From NCBI GenBank assembly GCA_002479785.1, contig DLPD01000005.1, positions 1 through 64,000 of the forward strand: a stretch of DNA of 64,000 nt, given 5' to 3'. Each line of letters begins with the position of its first letter. Position 1 is the first letter of the stretch. The stretch comes from Cytophagaceae bacterium UBA7467 (lineage in GTDB: Bacteria > Bacteroidota > Bacteroidia > Cytophagales > Spirosomataceae). This document shows, in pieces, positions 16,444 to 23,479 of this stretch. The position numbers were made by a program, and so were the translations under genes. The notes under the pieces were generated by a model. That model saw nothing but the letters and a program-made list of their open reading frames with translations, did not search any database and was not told the origin of the DNA.

Positions 16444-17634
16444 CTATTTTTCTAACGATTTAATGTAAGCAGATGGAGTTATCCCCATCTGTTCCTTAAA
16501 GGCATCAATGAATTTTGACCTAGAGGCAAAACCGGCGTTAGAGGAAATAGCTTCAATGGTGATTTTTTTAGAATCTCCTGAATCGATCATGACAATCGCA
16601 TAGTCTATGCGTATTTTTTTTCTCCATTCACTAAATGATAAACCTAGTGACGTGTTGAAATAAAGCGAAAGCGTTCTTTCAGGAATTTTTAAATCAAAGG
16701 ACATTTGTGCTATAGAAAATTCCTTCTTGGTGAAAGGAAGGGAAAGCAAATAGGCAGCTAATTCCTCTTCAAACTCTAGATTGATTTCAACAAAATTTCT
16801 TTTCTTCGGAAGATTTGATCTGATATCACGGATTAAATTATTACTGACTTTGTCTGGAATAAAGGATACGTTACCATAGAGGATTTTGGGAAATAAAAAC
16901 AAGAATAAATTCTGTAGAAAAAATCCTCCTCCGGCCACAGCAAAATAGTGTTGTTTCGAAGTGAAAATTTGTGTGTAGGCATCGCTTTGAAAATCAAAAT
17001 AAATACCCACTACTGTTAACATATGCAAGACGCTATTGCTTGATATGACGAATTGAATAGCACATAGTAAATAGATCCATCTTTTTAAAATCCCGTGATT
17101 TGTTGACAACTGACCAAATTTAGTCTTTGTTTGTTGGGAATGAACTGTAAAATAGATTAGGGAGAAAAGGCAATAGGCAAGTAAATGTAATGATCTAGAT
17201 ACCAGAATAAATTCAAAGGAAACAAATTGGAAATCTAGGGTATATTTCTCCGTTATATTAATGATTTCGTGGGCGATTTTAGCTTTTTGATCAAAAGGTA
17301 AAGTGGTGAAAGGCAGGCAATTAATAGCAATAAATGCAGCTGGAATTAGGTGTATAAAATCAAATTTTTCTAGTTTCCGCTTATCTGTTACGAGCGTTTT
17401 TACGTAAAAAAATAAAAATGGACCTAATAAATAGGAGAGGGGTAAGAAATGGACAAAACAAAGGCCTTCCCAGAATAGATTTTGGGTATAATGTAACCCA
17501 TAATAAACAAGAACCACCCAATTACAGCACAAGAAAAATAGAGCTAAAAAAGCATTAGATCTATTTAATGAACTTAAGTAATAGATTAGCAAAAAAGAGG
17601 TAAATATGCCAAATAAGGGAAAAATAATACCCAT
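16444..17634 (-). CDS. Membrane-anchored AraC-family transcriptional regulator
   Basis: This 396-residue protein has about seven hydrophobic segments in its first 265 residues and an AraC-type DNA-binding region at about 295-396. In that region FSIAQMSFDLKIPERTLSLYF and ITIEAISSNAGFASRSKFIDAFKEQMGITPSAYI are the two helix-turn-helix units. Such regulators sense a signal in or across the membrane; the ligand is unknown. It is divergent from a SnoaL-like secreted protein, with a perfect 11-bp palindrome between them, so that gene is a likely target. The region is more AT-rich than its neighbours. Confidence 0.85.
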   Translation of the reverse strand: MGIIFPLFGIFTSFLLIYYLSSLNRSNAFLALFFLCCNWVVLVYYGLHYTQNLFWEGLCFVHFLPLSYLLGPFLFFYVKTLVTDKRKLEKFDFIHLIPAAFIAINCLPFTTLPFDQKAKIAHEIINITEKYTLDFQFVSFEFILVSRSLHLLAYCLFSLIYFTVHSQQTKTKFGQLSTNHGILKRWIYLLCAIQFVISSNSVLHMLTVVGIYFDFQSDAYTQIFTSKQHYFAVAGGGFFLQNLFLFLFPKILYGNVSFIPDKVSNNLIRDIRSNLPKKRNFVEINLEFEEELAAYLLSLPFTKKEFSIAQMSFDLKIPERTLSLYFNTSLGLSFSEWRKKIRIDYAIVMIDSGDSKKITIEAISSNAGFASRSKFIDAFKEQMGITPSAYIKSLEK

Positions 17635-17689
17635 AATAAAAGCTTTTTTGTCGATTCAAATTCAAGATAAATAAAAAAACAGTAATTCG

Positions 17690-17720
17690 TTTTGTTCCAC
17701 CCTCGCAAAGTGGAACAAAA
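17690..17720. promoter_or_regulatory. Palindrome, possible operator between divergent genes
   Basis: TTTTGTTCCAC (17690-17700) and GTGGAACAAAA (17710-17720) form a perfect 11-bp inverted repeat with a nine-base centre, CCTCGCAAA. It lies about 55 bases upstream of the AraC gene and 76 bases upstream of the SnoaL-like gene. It could be the operator of the membrane regulator. The centre also loosely resembles the CGCAA core of the IR1-IR3 palindromes. Confidence 0.5.
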
Positions 17721-17796
17721 ATGAATCATTTTCGAACCTTCTTTTTCTTTCCTCTTTCCAAATTGCGTCATTGTTAAACATAAAATCTTTATTCAA

Positions 17797-18303
17797 ATGA
17801 AAAAATTAGTCTTTGTATTTTTGACCATTTCAATATTTGCATCTGGTCAATCCGTTTCAAATGAGGGTAATGCCGAAACCGGTTTTAATTCAGGGTATAA
17901 CTTGGAGCAATCGCCAAACACAAAATGGGTTTTAAATTCTATTAAAGCCTTAGAAGCGTTGGATACCGTTACTTACAAATCTTTTTATGCACCTGAGGTG
18001 AAATTCCACGATAATCTTGAGGAAAAGAATTTAACTCAGAATGTGGCTTTTCTCAAAGTTTTAAAAGCGAATGGAATTTCTGTAAAATTTGAAAAAGTAG
18101 CTCCTATCTGGGAATACGTGCACAAGAACAAAAATATGAAAGAAGCAAACAATTACGTGATATCCTACCAATATGCTGTATTAACTAAGGGTGACAAATC
18201 TATAAAAGTGGTTATAAGTGCAGTGGACCAGCTAAAAAATGGGAAAATTGTGCAGGAGTGGTTAGCCTATGACACAGCCGGAATTATGAGTTTATTCAAG
18301 TAG
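17797..18303 (+). CDS. Secreted SnoaL/NTF2-like protein
   Basis: The 168-residue protein has a signal peptide (about 1-18, ending FASGQ). Its remainder looks like an NTF2/SnoaL-type cone fold: a helix (VLNSIKALEALD) then FYAPEVKFHDN and long strands ending VVISAVDQLKNGKIVQEWLAYD. The fold serves as a binding pocket or small enzyme; no catalytic residues can be named. It is probably controlled by the adjacent divergent membrane AraC protein. Its stop codon lies 18 bases before the heptamer array at 18322. Confidence 0.7.
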   Translation: MKKLVFVFLTISIFASGQSVSNEGNAETGFNSGYNLEQSPNTKWVLNSIKALEALDTVTYKSFYAPEVKFHDNLEEKNLTQNVAFLKVLKANGISVKFEKVAPIWEYVHKNKNMKEANNYVISYQYAVLTKGDKSIKVVISAVDQLKNGKIVQEWLAYDTAGIMSLFK

Positions 18304-18321
18304 TAATTAATAGCTAGATTT

Positions 18322-18403
18322 CAGTGGGCAGTCGGCAGTGGGTAGTAGTCAGTATAATCTATACTCTATTTTCTATAATCCACTGCCCACTTTCCACTTC
18401 CCA
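18322..18403. repeat. Heptamer-array element, locus B (mixed families)
   Basis: Eight contiguous 7-base units fill 18322-18377: CAGTGGG, CAGTCGG, CAGTGGG, TAGTAGT, CAGTATA, then three units that read TATAGAA, AATAGAG and TATAGAT on the minus strand. After two bases, CCACTGC, CCACTTT, CCACTTC and CCA (18380-18403) give the inverted GTGG-type array. The locus thus mixes a GC-rich heptamer family, found only here, with the ATAGAG family of locus C. It lacks the clear TTGGAAT junction of the other loci. Confidence 0.75.
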
Positions 18404-18468
18404 TGATAAGCATAGGTTTTCGGGTTCTGAATCTTTTGACCTTTCATTTCCCCTGATATGTATAAATT

Positions 18469-18515
18469 ATTCAGCGGCAAAATTATTTGACCTGTCGACA
18501 ATTTTGACGCTGAAT
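18469..18515. terminator. Long hairpin downstream of the ATP-grasp gene
   Basis: Arms of 16 bases at 18469-18484 and 18500-18515 (ATTCAGCG and CGCTGAAT outside, CAAAATT and AATTTTG inside) pair with one mismatch around a 15-base loop. It lies two bases beyond the stop codon of the minus-strand ATP-grasp gene. There is no clear T run; it may stabilise or end that transcript. Confidence 0.55.
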
Positions 18516-18517
18516 GA

Positions 18518-19948
18518 TTAATACATAACCCACGTATCCTTCGAACCTCCCCCTTGCGAAGAATTAACGACTAGTGAACCTTTTCTCAAAGCCACTCGAG
18601 TTAAACCGCCTGGCATCACATTTACCCCATCACCATACAATATATAGGGTCTGAGATCTACGTGACGACCTTCCGCATGATCCTCGATTAGACAAGGTAC
18701 ACGGGATAGAGAGATGGTCGGTTGTGCGATGTAATTTCTTGGATTGCTAAGAATGAGGGCTTTGAACTTTTCTTGTTCTTCCTTGGTGGATTTAGGGCCT
18801 ATTAACATGCCATAACCTCCGGCCTCATTCGCTTCTTTCACCACTAATTTCTCAATATTGGCCAGGACATACTTGCGATCCTCTTCTTCTGCACAAATGT
18901 AGGTCTTGACATTTTGAATGATTGGCTCCTCATTTAGATAGTATTTGATGATGCGTGGAACATAGGCATAAATTACTTTATCATCGGCCACGCCGGTTCC
19001 AGGAGCATTAGCTATGGCTACTTTGCCATTTTTATATACTTCAAAAATGCCTGGGATGCCTATCATGGAATCTGGGTTGAAGACGGTAGGGTCTAAAAAA
19101 GTGTCATCAATACGACGGTAGATTACATCGACGATTTGGAAACCTTTCGTGGTTCGCATTTTGACATATCCTTCGTGAACGACTAAATCACGCGCATCCA
19201 CTAATTCAACCCCCATTTGTTGAGCGAGGTAGGAGTGTTCAAAATAAGCGGAATTATAGATGCCTGGCGTTAATACCACCACAGTAGGATCTGGTCGATC
19301 GCTAATGTAACGTAGCATTTCTAATAATTTGTTAGGATAGTCAGAAATGGGCCTGATTTGGGTTTTCGCTACTACTTCTGGGAAGGTTTGCTTTAATAGC
19401 TCCCTGTTTTCCATCATATAAGATACACCAGAAGGGCAGCGGAGGTTATCTTCCAAAATCATATATTCGCCATCGCTTCCGCGTATTAAATCGGTCCCTG
19501 TGATGTGGATATAGATGTTTTTGGCTGGCTTAATGCCGATGCAAGCTTTTAAAAAATCCTTAGAGGAATGGATCACTTCAGCGGGAATGATTCCGTCTTT
19601 GATGATTTTTTGGTCTGAATAAATATCATTTAAGAATAAATTCAAGGCTGTAATCCGTTGAATTAACCCTTTTTCGATTTTCTCCCACTCTTTCGCTTCA
19701 ACGATGCGTGGAATGATGTCCACCGGCATAATACGCTCTGTACCTTCATTTTCGGCATAGACATTAAACGTAATACCCATGGCCATTAAGGCTCTTTCTG
19801 CGGATTGTTGACGGCGTAAAAACTCCTCTTTGCTCAGTTGCTCTACGCGTTCTTTAAAATGTTCGTATCCAATTCTTACACTTCCATCTGCTTCGAACAT
19901 TTCATCGAAAAAGCCTTCTGGATCGTAGTTGTTAAAGGAGAAATTCAT
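18518..19948 (-). CDS. Circularly permuted ATP-grasp family protein
   Basis: This 476-residue protein matches the circularly permuted ATP-grasp family (DUF404/DUF407 type): YDEMF-like N-terminus with NNYDPEGFFDEMF, LFLNDIYSDQKIIKDGIIP, YILEDNLRCPSGVSYM, IDDTFLDP, VVKEANEAGGYGMLIGP and LRPYILYGDG. Such enzymes are thought to form amide bonds in uncharacterised peptide or amide products. They are usually encoded with alpha-E, transglutaminase-like and proteasome-like genes; none of these is adjacent here. The start at 19948 gives the family's normal N-terminus. Confidence 0.88.
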   Translation of the reverse strand: MNFSFNNYDPEGFFDEMFEADGSVRIGYEHFKERVEQLSKEEFLRRQQSAERALMAMGITFNVYAENEGTERIMPVDIIPRIVEAKEWEKIEKGLIQRITALNLFLNDIYSDQKIIKDGIIPAEVIHSSKDFLKACIGIKPAKNIYIHITGTDLIRGSDGEYMILEDNLRCPSGVSYMMENRELLKQTFPEVVAKTQIRPISDYPNKLLEMLRYISDRPDPTVVVLTPGIYNSAYFEHSYLAQQMGVELVDARDLVVHEGYVKMRTTKGFQIVDVIYRRIDDTFLDPTVFNPDSMIGIPGIFEVYKNGKVAIANAPGTGVADDKVIYAYVPRIIKYYLNEEPIIQNVKTYICAEEEDRKYVLANIEKLVVKEANEAGGYGMLIGPKSTKEEQEKFKALILSNPRNYIAQPTISLSRVPCLIEDHAEGRHVDLRPYILYGDGVNVMPGGLTRVALRKGSLVVNSSQGGGSKDTWVMY

Positions 19949-20032
19949 AGTAATGTTATATTAAAATGCTTGATATGATGATAATTTAGAATTTTATTTT
20001 TGTATTGATTTTCCCAAACGCAGTTAAATTTC

Positions 20033-20070
20033 AAATTTTCCAATTTTAGCCTCTTAATTATTGGAAATTT
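20033..20070. promoter_or_regulatory. Imperfect palindrome upstream of ogt
   Basis: AAATTTTCCAAT (20033-20044) and ATTGGAAATTT (20060-20070) pair with one bulged base around a 15-base loop. It lies in the divergent region between the ATP-grasp gene and ogt, about 30 bases before the ogt ATG. A regulatory role is only a guess. Confidence 0.3.
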
Positions 20071-20098
20071 ACCATTTTTTGTGAGAAATTGAGGTCAC

Positions 20099-20566
20099 AT
20101 GATACACTCAGAATTTTATTTCTCCAGTCCCATTGGAATAGTCCGTTTAGAATTAGGTGATGCTGGATTACGCTCTTGTACTTTTGTAGAGGTGGAGGGA
20201 ACAGTAAAAGAAAATCATCCTTATGATATTCAACGGATTAAGGAAATTTTACAAGCGTACTTTGATACAGGAATCTTACAAGAATTTCCTATAGATCCAT
20301 CTATTGGAACATCCTTTCAGCAAAAAGTCTGGTCGGTCTTGAAAGGCATTCCCACAGGTTCCACCACCACCTATGCAGAAATTGCGAAACGTTTAGACAT
20401 GCCCAAAGGGGCTCAGGCTGTAGGAAATGCGAATGGTCAAAACCCTATTTTACTTTTTTATCCTTGTCACCGCGTGGTAGGTTCTACTGGTAATCTAGTA
20501 GGGTATAGCGGAGGATTGTGGCGGAAGGAATGGTTGCTTGCCAAGGAGGGTGCCACGCTATTTTAG
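20099..20566 (+). CDS. ogt: Methylated-DNA-[protein]-cysteine S-methyltransferase
   Basis: The 155-residue suicide protein removes O6-alkyl groups from guanine onto its own cysteine. The active site is Cys123 in YPCHRVVGSTG, followed by LVGYSGGLWRKEWLLAKEG; the helix-turn-helix part is TTTYAEIAKRLDMPKGAQAVGNANGQNP. The segment before the nucleophile reads NPILLFYPCHR where most homologues have Pro-Ile-containing residues. It has no Ada N-terminal or AraC domain. polX follows after 11 bases, making a small DNA-repair pair. Confidence 0.94.
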   Translation: MIHSEFYFSSPIGIVRLELGDAGLRSCTFVEVEGTVKENHPYDIQRIKEILQAYFDTGILQEFPIDPSIGTSFQQKVWSVLKGIPTGSTTTYAEIAKRLDMPKGAQAVGNANGQNPILLFYPCHRVVGSTGNLVGYSGGLWRKEWLLAKEGATLF

Positions 20567-20574
20567 TATATTTG
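20567..20574 (+). promoter_or_regulatory. Candidate -7 element of polX
   Basis: TATATTTG matches TAnnTTTG and begins immediately after the ogt stop codon. Only three bases separate it from the polX ATG at 20578, predicting a leaderless transcript. No well-spaced TTTG is seen upstream, so strength is uncertain. Confidence 0.4.
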
Positions 20575-20577
20575 TCT

Positions 20578-22245
20578 ATGGATAATGATCAAATCGTCGA
20601 CGCGCTAGAGCTTTTGGTGAAGCTTTGGGATTTACATGGAGTGAATGAGTTCAAAAGTAAGAATCTTGCTTTTGCTGCTCGTGGACTCGATAAGTTTCCC
20701 GGTTTGATCTCTTCTTTGTCAGAAGATCAATTGTTAGCGGTACCCGGTGTAGGAAAAGTGGTTGTCAAAATCGTTCAGGAAATAGCCTCTTCAGGGACTT
20801 GTCCTGAATTAGAACAGATTTTAGAACAAACACCTACTGGTTTATTGACTTTATTGAAAATTAAGGGTTTAGGCCCTAAAAAGGTACGTGCCATCTGGCA
20901 GGAATTGCAGATAACGGAAATTGATGACCTTTTAGCGGCTTGCGAAGATGGCCGTTTAGCAAATTTGAAAGGATTTGGTGGGGCGGTGGTAGAAAGTGTC
21001 ACTCTGAATATCCGTTTTATTAAGTCAAATTCTAGCAAATTACGTATAAATAAGGCGCAGGAATTAGCCGATGATATCGCAGAGACGTTAGGTGGCCTCT
21101 TCTCTCAAGCATCCATTGCCGGTGAATTGCGTCGAAATGCTGAAGTGATTAATTCACTAGTATTTTTGGTAGAGACGGATGATTTATTTGGAGCCTCTGG
21201 TCTGTTGCAACAGGTAGAAGGTTTAGAAGAAGATCTAAAAGAGTCCTCACCATTTACGTGGAGAGGATTTACCAAGGGTCATTTGATTCCCATTGAAATT
21301 CACTTTGCCTCTACAAGTGAATTCGTAACTAAATTGTACGCCTTATCAGCGGCGCCAGATCACTTAGCTCAGGTCCAATTTTACGAGCGATTTGACGGGA
21401 AGGAATTAAAAGAGGAGTCTGAAATCTACACAGCTTTGCAATTGCCTTTTATCGTTCCTGAAATGAGGGAAGGTTTGCAGGAATTTGACTGGTATGCAAA
21501 ACACGGAGATAAGGCTTTGATTCAATACGCTGATTTAAAAGGTTGTTTACATAATCACTCCACTTATTCAGATGGCAAGAATACGCTTAGTGAGATGGCA
21601 GAAGCTTGCCGAGATCTGGGCTTGCGTTATTTCGGTATTGCTGATCACTCAAAATATGCTGCCTATGCAGGAGGATTGAAGGAGGAAGATGTGATTCGAC
21701 AACAGGAAGAAATTGATCAATTGAATGCGCAATGGTCCGATTTTCAAATTTTAAAAGGCATAGAAGCGGATATACTGCCAGATGGTAATTTAGATTATGA
21801 TGCTGCTGTTTTGGCCTCTTTTGATTATGTGGTGGCTTCCGTACATGCCGGATTAACGATGGATTTAGAGAAGGCTATGCCACGCGTACTAAAGGCCATA
21901 GAAAATCCCTACACTTCCATTTTAGGTCATCCGACGGGTCGTTTATTGCTAGCTAGACCTGGCTTTCCTTTGCACATGTCTAAGATACTGGATGCTTGTA
22001 AGGCAAATGGGGTGAGTATTGAATTGAACGCCAGTCCTTATCGATTGGACTTAGATTGGCGTTATATCTATGAGGCGATGGATAAGGGTATATTTGTCTC
22101 CATTAATCCAGATGCCCACTCCATAGCTGGTATTCAGGATATGCAATGGGGTGTAAAAGTAGGTCGTAAAGGGGGCCTATTGAAAGAGTTGACGTTGAAC
22201 GCTTTGCCTTTGGATGGTATCAAAAACTTTTTTGCTAAAAACTAG
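20578..22245 (+). CDS. polX: DNA polymerase/3'-5' exonuclease PolX
   Basis: The 555-residue family-X repair polymerase has three parts. A helix-hairpin-helix N-terminus (about 1-140) shows LLAVPGVGKVVVKIV and LLKIKGLGPKKVRAIW. A nucleotidyltransferase-like middle (about 150-310) follows, and a PHP exonuclease domain (about 325-555) has HNHSTYSDG, GIADHSKYA, GIEADILPDG, VASVHAG and GHPTGR. In the palm, the usual metal-binding pattern GELRRxxExxxDxDxxV is eroded: GELRRNAEVINSLVFLV lacks the two Asp residues, so polymerase activity may be lost while PHP nuclease residues persist. The ATG at 20578 is preferred over in-frame codons inside ogt. Confidence 0.92.
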   Translation: MDNDQIVDALELLVKLWDLHGVNEFKSKNLAFAARGLDKFPGLISSLSEDQLLAVPGVGKVVVKIVQEIASSGTCPELEQILEQTPTGLLTLLKIKGLGPKKVRAIWQELQITEIDDLLAACEDGRLANLKGFGGAVVESVTLNIRFIKSNSSKLRINKAQELADDIAETLGGLFSQASIAGELRRNAEVINSLVFLVETDDLFGASGLLQQVEGLEEDLKESSPFTWRGFTKGHLIPIEIHFASTSEFVTKLYALSAAPDHLAQVQFYERFDGKELKEESEIYTALQLPFIVPEMREGLQEFDWYAKHGDKALIQYADLKGCLHNHSTYSDGKNTLSEMAEACRDLGLRYFGIADHSKYAAYAGGLKEEDVIRQQEEIDQLNAQWSDFQILKGIEADILPDGNLDYDAAVLASFDYVVASVHAGLTMDLEKAMPRVLKAIENPYTSILGHPTGRLLLARPGFPLHMSKILDACKANGVSIELNASPYRLDLDWRYIYEAMDKGIFVSINPDAHSIAGIQDMQWGVKVGRKGGLLKELTLNALPLDGIKNFFAKN

Positions 22246-22964
22246 AAATTAGGTTTTAACAAGTATTTAGCATAAAAATCATCGATCACGCGTACTGCTT
22301 CCGTAGGCGTGTCTACTAAAGCAAATAATTCCAAATCTTCTTCGTGGATATTGCCAGCGACTACCATTGTCTTTTTCATCCAATCGATTAAGCCACCCCA
22401 ATACTCTTTTCCCACCAATACAACTGGGAAACGCCCTATTTTATGGGTTTGAATGAGGGTCAATGATTCGAACATTTCATCTAATGTCCCAAATCCTCCA
22501 GGCATAATAATAAAACCTTGTGAATACTTCACAAACATCACCTTTCGCACAAAGAAGAAGTCGAAGTTCATGTTTTTATCAGAATCGATATAGGGATTAG
22601 GCGTCTGTTCGAATGGTAATTCGATATTTAGACCCACACTACGACCTCTTTCGCTGGCTGCTCCTTTATTTCCGGCCTCCATAATACCGGGGCCACCGCC
22701 TGTGATGACGCCATAACCATGTCGTACTAATTTGGCTGCTATTTCTTCCGCAATTTTATAGTAGGGACTTTCTGGGCTAGTTCTAGCAGATCCAAAAATG
22801 GAAACACAAGGACCAATTTTGGATAATTTATCAATGCCTTCCACAAACTCACTCATAATCTTGAAAATACGCCAAGATTCCTCTGATTTAATCTGAGCCC
22901 AGGTTTTATCTCCAAAAGCTTGCTTGATTTTCTCTTCTTCCTCTTTCCAGTTATTCTCTGTCAT
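22242..22964 (-). CDS. LOG family protein (TIGR00730-type)
   Basis: This 240-residue Rossmann-fold protein shows both LOG family signatures, GVITGGGPGIMEAGNKGA and MPGGFGTLDEMFE, so it is probably a nucleoside 5'-monophosphate phosphoribohydrolase of the cytokinin-activating type. Bacterial members are often misnamed lysine decarboxylases; nucleotide salvage is more plausible. Its 3' end overlaps polX by four bases, convergently. Divergent from rpiB with interleaved promoters. Confidence 0.88.
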   Translation of the reverse strand: MTENNWKEEEEKIKQAFGDKTWAQIKSEESWRIFKIMSEFVEGIDKLSKIGPCVSIFGSARTSPESPYYKIAEEIAAKLVRHGYGVITGGGPGIMEAGNKGAASERGRSVGLNIELPFEQTPNPYIDSDKNMNFDFFFVRKVMFVKYSQGFIIMPGGFGTLDEMFESLTLIQTHKIGRFPVVLVGKEYWGGLIDWMKKTMVVAGNIHEEDLELFALVDTPTEAVRVIDDFYAKYLLKPNF

Positions 22965-22983
22965 ATTTTTACCATTTGATTCC

Positions 22984-23016
22984 TAAATGTAGGACTAATC
23001 CTTTTACCTTTGCAAA
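22984..23016 (-). promoter_or_regulatory. Candidate promoter of the LOG gene
   Basis: On the minus strand TTTG (23016-23013), 21 bases, then TACATTTA (22991-22984) fits the consensus with one mismatch, 19 bases before the ATG at 22964. It overlaps the rpiB -7 element on the other strand, so the two genes may compete for polymerase. Confidence 0.45.
23005..23012 (+). promoter_or_regulatory. Candidate -7 element of rpiB
   Basis: TACCTTTG matches TAnnTTTG and lies 22 bases before the rpiB ATG. No TTTG at the right distance is visible upstream. It sits in the spacer region of the divergent LOG promoter. Confidence 0.45.
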
Positions 23017-23034
23017 TATATAAATCATAATTTC

Positions 23035-23478
23035 ATGAATGCTCCTTTAAGTTTCGCCGTAGGTGGTGACCACGCCGGTTTTGATTACAAGAATGATTTG
23101 ATCGCTTTTTTAGAGACAAAAGGCATCTCTGTTAAAGATTGTGGTACCTATTCAGCGGATTCAGTGGATTATCCTGATTTTGCACATCCAGTGGCTAATG
23201 CGGTGGAAAAAGGGGAAGTGAGTTTTGGTTTATTATTGTGTGGGAGTGCGAATGGTGTGGCGATAACGGCTAATAAACATCAAGGTATCCGAGCTGGATT
23301 AGCCTGGAATACCGAAGTTGCTGCCTTAGTTCGACAACACAATGACGCGAATGTACTTTGTCTTCCCGTTCGTTTTATTTCCCTAGAAGAAGCGAAAGCG
23401 TGTTTGCAGGTGTTTTTAGATACGCCTTTCGAAGGTGGTCGTCACCAAGGGCGAGTGAATAAAATTTCTTGCTGTTAA
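23035..23478 (+). CDS. rpiB: Ribose-5-phosphate isomerase B
   Basis: The 147-residue RpiB/LacA-type isomerase interconverts ribose 5-phosphate and ribulose 5-phosphate. Motifs are GGDHAGFDYKN (phosphate-binding start), YPDFAHPVA, LLLCGSANGVAITANKHQGIRAG with the catalytic Cys, and RQHNDANVLCLPVRF. In most homologues the active-site loop reads CGSG or CGTG; here it is CGSA, a conservative change. It is one base from the convergent membrane-protein gene. Confidence 0.93.
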   Translation: MNAPLSFAVGGDHAGFDYKNDLIAFLETKGISVKDCGTYSADSVDYPDFAHPVANAVEKGEVSFGLLLCGSANGVAITANKHQGIRAGLAWNTEVAALVRQHNDANVLCLPVRFISLEEAKACLQVFLDTPFEGGRHQGRVNKISCC

Positions 23479-23479
23479 G

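Noticed and set aside
17586..17771. Separate 61-residue gene on the minus strand upstream of the AraC gene
   Set aside because: It is a frame-shifted shadow of the AraC gene start plus AT-rich intergenic sequence, with no recognisable features beyond a chance hydrophobic run.
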